A DNA stretch of 64,000 nt from Sphingobacteriales bacterium (GTDB taxonomy: Bacteria > Bacteroidota > Bacteroidia > Chitinophagales > UBA2359). A program made the translations under genes and the position numbers. The stretch spans positions 124,001 to 188,000 of the forward strand of contig JADJTG010000016.1 of the NCBI GenBank assembly GCA_016711285.1. The letters run 5' to 3'. Positions within the stretch are counted from its first letter, which is position 1; the number at the start of each line of letters is the position of its first letter. The notes under the pieces are model-generated. The model did not search any database and was not told the origin of the DNA. It saw nothing but the letters and a program-made list of their open reading frames with translations. Positions 10,001 through 18,819 of the stretch are shown here, piece by piece.

Positions 10001-13000
10001 ACCGGCGTTTTTTCATCTAAATTATAAGCCCCTTCCACTTCACAACCTGCTGCATCTACAACGGTCAATAAATAAGTACCCGGAGTTAAATTATTGATGG
10101 TAGAAGCACCAGAGATGGTTTCTGTTTTTCCGGTACTCCAAGTATAGGTGTATGGAGCTAAACCACCGCTTGCAGTGGCTGTGATGCTGCCATTTTTATT
10201 TTCGCAGTTTACAGGTGTACCTTGAAATACAACCACAGGTTGGTCTGGACCGGAAACAATAATATTAGAAATTGTTTCAGAACAAGAACCGACAGTTGAA
10301 CTTACTTCAATGGTATAAGTACCACCCGCAAGTTGTTCGAAAGTATAAGAAGAACCGCTTGTAGCTGTAACATTACCCGGATTTAAGGTGTAGGTATAAG
10401 TACCTGCACTGCCTACAGAAATAGTAATAGAGCCATTATTTTTACCACACTCTGCATCATCAATATCTAATGAAGGTGCTAAAATAATACCTTGTGCTAT
10501 TTCTACTTCGGCATAACCCTTACAACCTTTGCTGTCGGTTACGGTAACGGTATAGAAACCGTCTGCCAAACCGGTTACACTTGCACCTGTTTTTACTACC
10601 GTGCCGTCCAAAGACCATTGGATAGTATAGGCAGGTGTGCCGCCGGTAGCAGTTACAGTAGCTGTACCGTCATTACTACCGTCACAACTTTCGTCAGTTT
10701 TTGCAATTACATTTACTGCAATTGGAGAAGGCGCATTAACAGTGTATGATGCTTCTGCTGTACAACTATTTGCATCAGTTACAGTCAAAAGATAAGTTCC
10801 TTCGCCTACGTTTGTCAAAGTTTGTGCGGTAGCACCAGTACTCCACAAATAGGTATAAGGAGATTTACCTCCTGAAGCAGTAGCCGTTAATGTAACACCA
10901 CCCTCACCATCACAAGTAACATTTCCAGTAGGGGCTATAGATACTGTGGGAGCTAAAGGATCAGTCAAAGTATAAGTAGCATCATCTTCACAACCCTTAG
11001 AGTCTTTTACCGTAACAGTATAAGTACCTGCTGCAACACCTGAAATAGAAGCTGTTGTAGCTCCCGTACTCCATACATAGGTATAAGGAGCCGTACCGCC
11101 TGTTGCTGTAGCTGTCAATTGAGCATTACCTGCTCCATTGCAACCCGGAGTACCAGTGGCACTAATTGCAGCGGTAGGTGCGTTGGCAGGAGCTAATGTA
11201 TAGGTAGCTTCATCTTCGCAACCTTTAGAGTCTTTTACTGTAACAGTATAAGTACCTGCTGCTACACTGCTAATGCTTTGTGTAGTAGCTCCGGTACTCC
11301 ATAAATAAGTATAGGGTGCTGTACCGCTTGTTACATTGGCTGTTAAAGTGGCACCACCAATGCCGCCTGTGCAACTTGCCGAGCCGGAAGCTGCAATGGT
11401 TACAGTTGGTGCAGAAGGAATACTTATAGTATAGGTAGCTGTTCCGGTATAACCTTCGGCATCTGTAGCAGTAACTGTATAAGTTCCCGAACCTACACTG
11501 ATACTTGCTCCTGTTGCGCCATTGCTCCAAGAGTAAGTTGCCGGAGGAGTGCCGCCATTTATCGTTGCTGTTAGTGTAATATTAGAACCGCCGCAAGTAG
11601 GTGTTCCTGAAGGAACAATGGTCACTTGTGGACTGGTACCTCCACCAACTATGATATTAGGAATAGTCTGAATACAACCATTAATAGCACCTGCTTTACC
11701 GGTTACTTTTACAGAATAAGTACCCGGACAAAGTTGTTCAAAACTTTCAGGTGGATTATAGGTAGCATTAATTTTAGCTACTGGTGCTGTGGCAGTACCA
11801 TTATTAAAAAATTCAAAGTACCATTGATTCTGTCCGTTGATTAATGCATCGGGTGCATCTAATACTACTTCTCCGTTGCATTGTCCGCAAGAAGCATCTA
11901 CAACTGAATAAAACACCTCACAGCTACAGCCGGTTGGTGCATTCAGAGTAAAAGTATAATCGTTTTTTTCACAACCATTTGCATCTTCAACAGTTACTGA
12001 ATAGGTATCTGCTGAAAGGTTGGTAGCCGTATAAGAAGTGTTTCCCGTACCACTGGCTACAGTAGTTGTGCCTTTTTTAACAATAAAATTATAAGGGCTT
12101 ACACCACCCGAAGCAGTAATAACAGACGAACCTCCATTGGGATTTTCGCAAGTGGGTTGGGTTTGAACAGAAGAAATAGTAATGGTTGAGCAAGGAGGAG
12201 CTCCTCTAAATCCGAAATCAAAAACGTGTGAGTTTTTACCAAAAGCACCAGTAGTAAAAGATACTTCTGCATGATTGCCACTTAAAATTCCATCAGAATC
12301 TATTCTGTCTGTTTCATCATTCGTCGTACCACTCTGGTTGCTTAAAGTTATTTCATTAATTCCTAATGCAGATTGCTTACTTCCACCTATTACATCTGGT
12401 ACTCTAATCGTATAATTAGAGAGTTGGCTGAGTCCTGTTATACCATAAATGGCACTAATTGTAGAAGTTTTATTTTCACTAGAAAAAATATAATTGCCCT
12501 CACTATCTGTTATAGCATAAGCCAAGAGTGTAGCTCCTTGATAGAGTTCTACGCGAACACCAGCAATCCCCAACTCATCTCCATCTTGTATCCCATTACT
12601 ATTGCTATCTAACCACACACGATTACCAATTTCTATGGGTGCTACATTACATACTGCATCCACATCTCCCATAACAGAAGCCTTCATTCCTACCATGCTA
12701 GTTCCATAAATGGATACACCTGTAGTATAATCCAAGTATCGCCCTCCCGTTTGGCTACTAGATTCTCCAGGCACAGTAAATCCCCCTAGTACCAATCCTG
12801 TACCAGGAACCACCAAAGCACCCCCATTATATAGATAGGGGTGGCTTGTTGTTCTCCCTACCTCAAAAAACCAATCATCACCAGGTCCTGCGGTAGAAGG
12901 GTCATCACTTCCGTCATAGTAACCGGGTAAACCTCCATCATTTGCTGATGAACCCTTAGCCGCCGAAGTATAAGGACCTGATACGCCTCCGTTTTCAACC

Positions 13001-14376
13001 GTAAAAGTACCATTATTCTCACGCCAGGTTCGCAACATATACCCAGTTTCTCTATCGCTTTCTCCATCTACAAAAACTTGCCTGTTCGTTACACCTACTA
13101 TCATAGAACCATTATCATCAAAAGCAATAGACGGTACTAAGGGCTGTATCACACCAGAACTGCCTTCACTATCTGTACCACTCCAAGTATTACTCCATTT
13201 ACGCTGTGGCCAGCCGGCTGCTCTTAGTCCCCCTCCCGTAAAAGTGGATAGGTCATAATCTAATACTTGAACAAAAGAAATATTGGATAGACTAGTCCTT
13301 AATGCTCTCAGACGCAAATCTGATAGATTAGAGGAATTAGACGCATCACATACCCCTGCTACAAATAGATTTTCTCCTTCTATTGATAAAGCTGAAGGTC
13401 TAAATATACCTCCCGAACAATTAGCTCCAGTTATACTTATTTCACTTACATTAAGGTTCGTATACCCTCCACTAGGGATTGAGGCAAAAGTAACTCCGGA
13501 TATGTCTATTTTTGCTATATTTCCTTTACCCATATTTATAACATACAAATATCTTCCATCGCTTGAAATCGCAACTCCACCCAAACCATATTCCCCCATT
13601 TCATTGGCAACAGGGTTTAATGCAGAGGTACTAATTCCGTAATTACTCAAATTTGTCAATAATTTATTTCCCACATAAGTATTATTTGGTCCTGAATAGT
13701 CTGCCACATAAATAGCATCTATACCATCGGGTGCCTGTGGAAAAATATTGGTTAATGTAGCAGCTACTGTACTAAAATAAAGCAATTTCGTTGTTTTCTG
13801 GACAGCTACTCCGAAAGGAACTCCTACTTCCTGATATGTAATATCCTCTGTATGAGGAGTAGTACTACTTCCCATGTTATCCACATCTCTTCTGTCAGTA
13901 AAGTAGTCCCACGATTTAACGGAATAGTCATCGTCTGCCAAGCCCATACCTGTTACCACTCTAATGGATAGATCGGGATCGCATTTATTGGGCAAGTAAA
14001 TTCCAAAATCCAAATTTGTGGTATTACCCGCAGCAAACTGCACAGATGAACCAGATTGGTTTCCAAAAGCTCCATCATTGTACCCAAATGGCAGAGATAA
14101 TTCTACTCTATACATAGTAGCACTTGATGTACCATTGATGACATAAGCACCTGAGTTATTTGTAACTCCTGAAAAAGTACCACCCGAACTACTATAGGCA
14201 GTGACGGTTAAGTTTCTATAACCTGCCTCATTACTCTGTTTGATACCATCATTATTTCCATCAAAATAAACAATGCCAGATATTTGAGCGTCAAGCGTAT
14301 AGCAAACTATAAAAAGATATGCTAAAGAGTATAACAGATGTCTATAAATACTCCAATGATTAATTTTGTAATCCAT
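7003..14376 (-). CDS. Giant surface adhesin, N-terminal segment (SdrD-B-like, propeller-like, SprB repeats, DUF11 repeats 1-5)
   Basis: 2457 codons read from the ATG at 14376. Residues 1-30 form a signal peptide with a hydrophobic core, cut near LDA/QIS. An SdrD-B-like domain follows (FDGNNDG motif, about 33-130). Residues 135-580 form a propeller-like region without recognisable repeats. A second SdrD-B-like domain (VWLDSNSNGIQDG) lies near 585-720. About 12-13 SprB-type repeats (GGTxPYTYxWSxG ... GTYTVTVxDxxGC) span 725-1800. Five DUF11 domains start near 1900, separated by acidic Asp/Asn linkers such as DIDSTPNNDNGDQSEDDEDA. SprB and DUF11 repeats are known from cell-surface, gliding and adhesion proteins of Bacteroidota, so a secreted adhesin role is inferred. 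The frame ends at a TGA (7003-7005) inside DUF11 repeat 5, where two extra bases break the continuity; the protein resumes in another frame at 7006. Confidence 0.9.
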   Translation of the reverse strand: MDYKINHWSIYRHLLYSLAYLFIVCYTLDAQISGIVYFDGNNDGIKQSNEAGYRNLTVTAYSSSGGTFSGVTNNSGAYVINGTSSATMYRVELSLPFGYNDGAFGNQSGSSVQFAAGNTTNLDFGIYLPNKCDPDLSIRVVTGMGLADDDYSVKSWDYFTDRRDVDNMGSSTTPHTEDITYQEVGVPFGVAVQKTTKLLYFSTVAATLTNIFPQAPDGIDAIYVADYSGPNNTYVGNKLLTNLSNYGISTSALNPVANEMGEYGLGGVAISSDGRYLYVINMGKGNIAKIDISGVTFASIPSGGYTNLNVSEISITGANCSGGIFRPSALSIEGENLFVAGVCDASNSSNLSDLRLRALRTSLSNISFVQVLDYDLSTFTGGGLRAAGWPQRKWSNTWSGTDSEGSSGVIQPLVPSIAFDDNGSMIVGVTNRQVFVDGESDRETGYMLRTWRENNGTFTVENGGVSGPYTSAAKGSSANDGGLPGYYDGSDDPSTAGPGDDWFFEVGRTTSHPYLYNGGALVVPGTGLVLGGFTVPGESSSQTGGRYLDYTTGVSIYGTSMVGMKASVMGDVDAVCNVAPIEIGNRVWLDSNSNGIQDGDELGIAGVRVELYQGATLLAYAITDSEGNYIFSSENKTSTISAIYGITGLSQLSNYTIRVPDVIGGSKQSALGINEITLSNQSGTTNDETDRIDSDGILSGNHAEVSFTTGAFGKNSHVFDFGFRGAPPCSTITISSVQTQPTCENPNGGSSVITASGGVSPYNFIVKKGTTTVASGTGNTSYTATNLSADTYSVTVEDANGCEKNDYTFTLNAPTGCSCEVFYSVVDASCGQCNGEVVLDAPDALINGQNQWYFEFFNNGTATAPVAKINATYNPPESFEQLCPGTYSVKVTGKAGAINGCIQTIPNIIVGGGTSPQVTIVPSGTPTCGGSNITLTATINGGTPPATYSWSNGATGASISVGSGTYTVTATDAEGYTGTATYTISIPSAPTVTIAASGSASCTGGIGGATLTANVTSGTAPYTYLWSTGATTQSISSVAAGTYTVTVKDSKGCEDEATYTLAPANAPTAAISATGTPGCNGAGNAQLTATATGGTAPYTYVWSTGATTASISGVAAGTYTVTVKDSKGCEDDATYTLTDPLAPTVSIAPTGNVTCDGEGGVTLTATASGGKSPYTYLWSTGATAQTLTNVGEGTYLLTVTDANSCTAEASYTVNAPSPIAVNVIAKTDESCDGSNDGTATVTATGGTPAYTIQWSLDGTVVKTGASVTGLADGFYTVTVTDSKGCKGYAEVEIAQGIILAPSLDIDDAECGKNNGSITISVGSAGTYTYTLNPGNVTATSGSSYTFEQLAGGTYTIEVSSTVGSCSETISNIIVSGPDQPVVVFQGTPVNCENKNGSITATASGGLAPYTYTWSTGKTETISGASTINNLTPGTYLLTVVDAAGCEVEGAYNLDEKTPVVVTIASKTDEVCAGANDGTASVLISGGSGTYATIEWKLNGTTVKTGTNVSGLSDGFYTVVVTDSEGCKGTATVEIGPGLEVSPIAQVEPADCDKNNGTITVLAGAPGNYTYVLNPGNITATTGASAVFENLAGGTYSVTVTSSQGCSGTVEGINVAGPASPSVTAQIVTEVNCLNQGGSITATAMGGTPPYTFTWSNGVNEVKSTAPYTSTISNLLAGSYSVTVKDANDCVAVTGETLMPTTPIDIIITGVTHETCYGENDGTASVEVSGGTPAYTILWKLNGQTVAQSANATNLKPGFYIVEVTDSKGCKETINLQIESGVSPTAGTLIAQEPADGQICSEDKLTAITATPPTIPAGYQAAYLLSKDGIVLAVSAIPQFGSGLAPGDYKIHTLVYQSTTFNIGSIIPNSTTISSVNSQLLQGGGDICAALLVNGAMFTVEDCNVDVELTKTASVPSGSSVKIGDTYTYTLSVVNKGPALATGVVVSDVLPSQVQFVSSSGGTYSPGTGEWNVGNLAVNQTKTLTITVTVIAEGDIYNKAEVSEMDQTDIDSEPGNLGDAPAEDDEDDYPLTSVGIVDLELQKDVNQSVVGVGDEVTYTITLTNQGPSDATGVTVSDQLPAQLQYVSSDATQGTFSGSTWNVGDLNAGKTVTLEITALVLQPGDIINIAQVETVDQEDEDSTPGNDVPTEDDQDDAPLEAKQIDLELTKTANATVVNVGDTFDYTITVSNEGPSDATGVSVLDNLPSEVQYVSSTSSVGAYNTNTGIWTIGDLAVNGEATLTVKVKVLEAGSFKNVAQVATANEPDIDSTPNNDNGDQSEDDEDAVPVEGAAADLSLDKSVNATTVGIGENFVYTLVVTNDGPSAATGVEVTDQLPAEVQYVSADGTYNATTGVWTVGNVAVGESKTLNITVKMLVEADGIVNYAEITNSDQPDTDSEPNNDSNTEDDDDQVIIGGIAADLELDKVVDKSIVNLGDTVRFTILVENNGGANATGSYST

Positions 14377-14379
14377 GAA

Positions 14380-14748
14380 TTATTTCCAATATTTAAAGTT
14401 GATAAAAAAGTAGTTCGCTTTAGCTTGAACAGCAGTTTTTGCATATTTATTTTGAGAAAGAAAGCATCCAAGCCTTTTTATACAAATCGCATAATATGTG
14501 GGCACACCATATACGCATGGCTCATTATCAACACAAGAATTTCCTAATAATTGTAATGAACCCCTAATGTTGGTATCCGAATTAAATGCGGATTCTAATA
14601 CTGACTTGTTAAGCCCACCTAGCAACAACAACAGGCTCAACAAACGCCTGATTGTGTGCTGCCATAGGAAAGCAGACTTTTTGGTTAAGTAATAAATTTT
14701 TTCTCTCATTGTAATTTGATTATTAGTAATTAAATAATTTATTTTCAA
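14380..14748 (-). CDS. Small hydrophobic ORF just upstream of the adhesin, doubtful
   Basis: 122 codons (94 if the internal ATG of MREKIYYL is used) ending 3 bp before the adhesin start, so translational coupling is possible. The N-terminal part, MREKIYYLTKKSAFLWQ followed by a run of leucines and GG, looks like a signal peptide of a Bacteroidota secreted protein. The remainder has no recognisable domain, and its C-terminal half (KYAKTAVQAKANYFF) looks non-coding. It may be a remnant of the 5' end of a related surface gene, a small secreted protein, or a chance ORF. Confidence 0.3.
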   Translation of the reverse strand: MKINYLITNNQITMREKIYYLTKKSAFLWQHTIRRLLSLLLLLGGLNKSVLESAFNSDTNIRGSLQLLGNSCVDNEPCVYGVPTYYAICIKRLGCFLSQNKYAKTAVQAKANYFFINFKYWK

Positions 14749-15162
14749 ATAATTTATTGTCTAAATTCATACTTTAGTAGTATGCGAAATGTACCTATCA
14801 CCAAGCAAAATTAGAACGTGCATTTCTGAAATAATAGGCATTGTGTGACTATTATTATATATACTACACAACCTATATTTTTAATATTGATTATTAAACA
14901 TTTATACACATAGCTGATATAACAAAAAAATAAAATGTATAAAATAATATACACCGGACAAGTCTTATTCCGTAACTTTTAATAGACTGTTTTATTTAAA
15001 TGAGGTCACTCAAAAACATTTCATTTAATGACATCTAATGTCTAAATATTAAAACTAAAAAACAATATATATTTATAAATATTATTTTATATTTTAACAT
15101 ATATAAAACAAAAGATTATCAGTATTTTTTTAAATAAAAAAATATCAACCCAAATGATCAAC
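14749..15162. other. AT-rich intergenic region upstream of the adhesin
   Basis: No convincing coding sequence on either strand. The region is very AT-rich, with many A and T runs between 14870 and 15150. One minus-strand TAnnTTTG-type box (TAATTTTG, 14806-14813) could drive the small ORF and the adhesin. No terminator hairpin is clear for the minus-strand gpmI gene, which lies upstream (15163 onwards) on the same strand. Confidence 0.5.
14806..14813 (-). promoter_or_regulatory. Candidate -7 box for the adhesin transcript
   Basis: TAATTTTG on the minus strand matches the Bacteroidota -7 consensus TAnnTTTG and lies about 60 bp upstream of the small ORF that precedes the adhesin. I saw no clear -33 TTG at the usual spacing, and AT-rich DNA yields chance matches. 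Confidence 0.35.
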
Positions 15163-16702
15163 TTATAGGTCAAATAAAGATGCTCCGCTCATTTCGGCGG
15201 GTATGGGTATTTGCATCAATTGGAGAATACTCGGGGCGATGTCGGCAAGTACGCCATTTTTGAGGCGCGGGTGAAATTTATTATCTACAAAAAATACGGG
15301 AACCGGATTTTTTGTATGTGCCGTATTGGGGGTGTCGTCTTCATTTTTCATTAAATCGGCATTGCCGTGGTCGGCGATAATAAAAATGGAATATTGAAGC
15401 GATAAGGCTTTCTCTACTACTTGTCGGGTGCAGGCATCTACACTTTCAACTGCTTTTACAACGGCACTCCATACGCCAGGTATGCCCGACCATATCGGCG
15501 TTGGCAAAATTGATACACACAAAATTCGGTTTGTTGTGGTCTAAATAATTGCATACTTGCTCGGTTACTTCGTACACGCTCATCTCCGGTTGCAGGTCGT
15601 AGGTAGCTACTTTGGGCGATGCCACCAAAATGCGGTCTTCGCCTTTAAAGGGCATTTCGCGCCCACCTGAAAAGAAAAAGTAAACATGCGGATATTTTTC
15701 GGTTTCGGCAACTCGCAACTGTGTTTTTTGATGTTGTTCCAATACTTCGCCCAAAGTGTTGGTCAGGTTTTTCTCTTCCAGCACAACCTTTACGTTTTTA
15801 AAAGTTTTATCGTACTCTGTCATCGTCACATAATACAAATCCAGAGGCTGCATACCGTATTCCTCCAAAGGCATTTGCGTGAGGCATTGTGTGATTTCAC
15901 GGCAACGGTCGGTGCGAAAATTAAAACACAACACTGCATCGCCCTGTTGAATGGTGGTAAGCGGGCGGCGTGTTTCTTTATCTACACATACAACAGGCAA
16001 CACAAACTCATCTGTAACTCCGGCACGGTACGACTCCTGCACCGCGCGCACCGCGCTCTCTGTGGGGGTGCCGATACCGTGCGCCAGCAAATCGTAGGCT
16101 TTCTTCACGCGCTCCCATCGTTTATCCCTATCCATGGCGTAGTAGCGTCCTATTACCGAAGCAATTTTTATGTTGGAGTGAAATTGTATATGATTTTGTA
16201 TATCCTGCAAATATTCAGCTCCGCTGTGCGGGTCGGTGTCGCGCCCGTCTGTGAAGGCATGTATGAATATATTCTCTACTTCGTGCCGTACAAAGAAATC
16301 GCAAAGTGCTTTGAGGTGGCTGCTGTGTGAATGTACCCCGCCTTCGGAAACCAAGCCCAGCAGATGCACCGGCTTTTGGTGGCTTTTGGCATATTGAACC
16401 AAATTTAGCAAAGCCTCCTCTTCAAAAAGAGAACCGTCTTCTACGGCACGGTTCAACTTCAACAAATCTTGCAGTACGGCACGCCCCGCTCCTATATTCA
16501 GATGCCCTACTTCGGAGTTGCCCATTTGTCCGAAAGGCAAACCTACCGCCTCGCCATGTGTGGTGAGTTCGGCGTTGCTGTAGCTGTTGTACAAGCTGCT
16601 TACAAAAGGAGTATTGGCATTCGCAATGGCATCGGCACGGCGTGTTTTGCCGTGTCCCCAACCGTCTAAAATCAAAAGTAAAACTTTGTTGTTGTAGTAC
16701 AT
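15163..16702 (-). CDS. gpmI: 2,3-bisphosphoglycerate-independent phosphoglycerate mutase (one frameshift)
   Basis: Interconverts 3- and 2-phosphoglycerate in glycolysis, using two metal ions (Mn2+ in the family) and a phosphoserine. Visible motifs are LILDGWG (metal Asp), MGNSEVGHLNIGAGR (catalytic Ser), DGRDTD, NFANADMVGHT and ADHGNAD (metal ligands). The corrected length of about 512 residues is normal for the family. The frame changes at 15478: the minus strand reads ACCTGGCGT where ACCGGCGT would give HTGVWSAVVKA, so one inserted base splits the gene into pieces 15446-16702 and 15163-15522. Both halves are well conserved, so a sequence error is more likely than a pseudogene. Confidence 0.93.
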
Positions 16703-16786
16703 ATATAATATGGTAGCGTCGTTGTATGCAGCAATGAGAAAAACATAACAAAACTAATACACTCTCTCTGTATTTATTTCAGGCTG

Positions 16787-16794
16787 TAAAGGTA
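16787..16794 (-). promoter_or_regulatory. Weak -7 box for gpmI
   Basis: TACCTTTA on the minus strand, one mismatch from TAnnTTTG, about 85 bp upstream of the gpmI start. Confidence 0.3.
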
Positions 16795-16827
16795 GCCATT
16801 TTATAGCTAAAAAAGATAGTTTTATTA

Positions 16828-17396
16828 GTGTTCATAAAATATGAATTTAAAAAAATATTTACACTTTTGCACTCTGTTTTATTTTATGATGAAAATAAAT
16901 TTATCCAAATTATGCTGTTGGTATTCCTTTCTGCCTGCCAACCCACTACTCCGCCACAAAATTCTGCTTCACCAACGGCAGAAGATAATGTAGAAGCTGG
17001 AGCGACCAACAATACCGCCACAGCAAAAGAAGATATTTCATTTGCGATAGCTAAAAATTATTTTGTCAAGCACTCCATGAGTCCGCTGGACAACCCCAAA
17101 ATTGAAACTGCCGAACAGTTTCAAAGTATTTTCGGGGCGGCAACCACGATGGGCGAAGCAGGAAAACCCACCGATATTGATTTTTCTAAACAGTATGTGA
17201 TTGCTGTGGTGCTGCCCGAAACCAACCTCAACACCACCATAGAAGCGGTTCGCCTACAAAAAAACGAGCACAACGAAATTGATTTTTATTACCATATACA
17301 AAAAGGTGAGCCACAAACTTATACTATCAAGCCGGGCTTTGGCTATTGTGGTGGATAAAAAAAGCAGACGGAAAGGTGAATTTGTACGCCCAATAA
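16828..17396 (+). CDS. Predicted lipoprotein of unknown function (two frameshifts)
   Basis: The sequence MLLVFLSACQPTTPP contains a lipobox (LSAC), so the product is probably a membrane-anchored lipoprotein with a Ser/Thr/Ala-rich linker. The mature domain (FAIAKNYFVKHSM ... YVIAVVLPETNLNTTIEAV ... QTYTIKPALAIVVDKKADGK) matches no family I can name. Two extra bases in short runs, a G at 17334-17336 and an A at 17357-17363, must be removed to reach the natural stop at 17394-17396 (188 codons). The start is uncertain: the frame opens with GTG at 16828, but another frame has ATGs at 16842 and later, so a further indel just before the lipobox is possible. Confidence 0.6.
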
Positions 17397-17404
17397 TGGA
17401 TAAG

Positions 17405-17512
17405 ATGAAAAATAAAATCATTGAAAAACTTCGCAACATTGAAAAGGAATGTATCAACAAATACCTTAAAGAGCTATGCCGTGAAGGATATTCATCGGGT
17501 CATTTGTTTTAA
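17405..17512 (+). CDS. Very small ORF of unknown function
   Basis: 35 codons starting MKNKIIEKLRNIEKE, 8 bp after the lipoprotein stop and 34 bp before the antiporter start. It is basic and helical in appearance and has no recognised domain. Given the many indels around it, it could be a fragment of a broken gene. Confidence 0.25.
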   Translation: MKNKIIEKLRNIEKECINKYLKELCREGYSSGHLF

Positions 17513-17546
17513 ATATTTTTCATTTTTTTTAACTATACCGCTTTTT

Positions 17547-18787
17547 ATGACTACTACTATTATTATTATTATTTGTGTATTATTGTTATTAGCTTATATA
17601 TTTGATATCACCGCTTCTAAAACCAAAATTCCTTCCGTTATACTATTATTAACGCTGGGATATGGATTTAAGCAGGCTACTTCGTTTTTCAAGTTCCGAT
17701 TCCTAACTTAACTTCTATATTGCCTGTACTCGGCACGGTGGGGTTGATTCTCATTGTTTTAGAAGGTAGCTTAGAGTTGGAAATTGACCGTTCTAAACTG
17801 CCCTTTATCGGAAAAACTGCTCTGATGGCATTGGTGCCTATGCTGTTGTTTAGTTTCGGGTTTGCTTATCTTATTCAGTATATCTATGATATTCCTCTTA
17901 AAATTGCACTTACCAATGCTATTCCATTGGCGATTATCAGCAGTGCTATTGCTATACCAAGTGCGCAACCCCTCCCTGCCAAACAACGGGAATTTATCAC
18001 TTACGAAAGCAGTTTGTCTGATATATTCGGGGTAATATTTTTTAATTTTATTTCGCTCAATGATAATATCAACACGCAATCTGTCTATACTTTTATTATT
18101 GAAATTCTACTTATTTTGGTGGTTACTTTTATTGCTACGGTGGCTCTTGCATTTCTACTCAGCAAAATAAAACACCATAAAAATACGCCCCCATTATTTT
18201 AATGGTTGTATTAATTTATGCCATTGCTAAAATTTATCACTTACCAGCATTGATATTTATTTTGCTTTTCGGTTTGTTTCTTGGCAATCTTGATATTTTT
18301 AGAGAAAATCATTATATACAAAAACTCCACCCCGAAATTTTGAACAGAGAGGTACATAAATTTAAAGACCTCACCACAGAGATAGCTTTTTTTAATCCGT
18401 GCTTTGTTTTTTCTTTTATTCGGCTTCTTAATCCAAACACAGGAACTGCTCAACGCACAGACTATTGTGTGGTCTTTGGGAATCGTTACGAGTATATTTT
18501 TACTCCGATTTTTATTGGTAAAAATTTTCGGACTCAGTGTAGTGCCGCTCGGCTTTATTGCTCCGAGAGGATTGATTACAATTTTATTGTTTTTAAATAT
18601 CCCCGCTGCCCTAAATATGGAATTAGTAGATAAATCATTGATTATTCAGGTTATTTTGCTTAGTGCTATGGTGATGATGATGGGCTTACTCCTCAACAAA
18701 ACAGCAGTGCAACAAGAAGAAGATACAACAAGCAAAGAAGTGCCGGCTATTATTTCCCCTGATTCTGATTTGCCTGAATATCATTAA
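17547..18787 (+). CDS. Cation:proton antiporter, CPA family (three frameshifts)
   Basis: Multi-pass inner-membrane protein, about 413 residues after correction, probably exchanging Na+ or K+ for H+. It starts at ATG 17547 (MTTTIIIIICVLLLLAYIFD). Hydrophobic helices follow one another throughout, with CPA-like segments such as IPSVILLLTLGYG, LPVLGTVGLILIVLEGSLEL, ITYESSLSDIFGVIFFN and FIAPRGLITILLF. Three run-length errors break it: a missing T in 17685-17689, a missing A in 18179-18183 and an extra T in 18387-18393. Correcting them gives one continuous protein. The ion is not determinable from sequence. It converges with ftsK, with a 32-bp gap. Confidence 0.82.
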
Positions 18788-18819
18788 TCTTTATACGGAA
18801 AGGTGTTTTCTTTGCGCCG

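Noticed and set aside
15686..16330. Plus-strand ORF of 214 codons
   Set aside because: Lies wholly inside gpmI on the other strand and has no domain or sensible composition.
17405..17512. Fragment of a nucleotidyltransferase (MKNKIIEKLRNIEKE resembles some N-termini)
   Set aside because: The expected ESGSRAWG-type motif does not follow in any frame.
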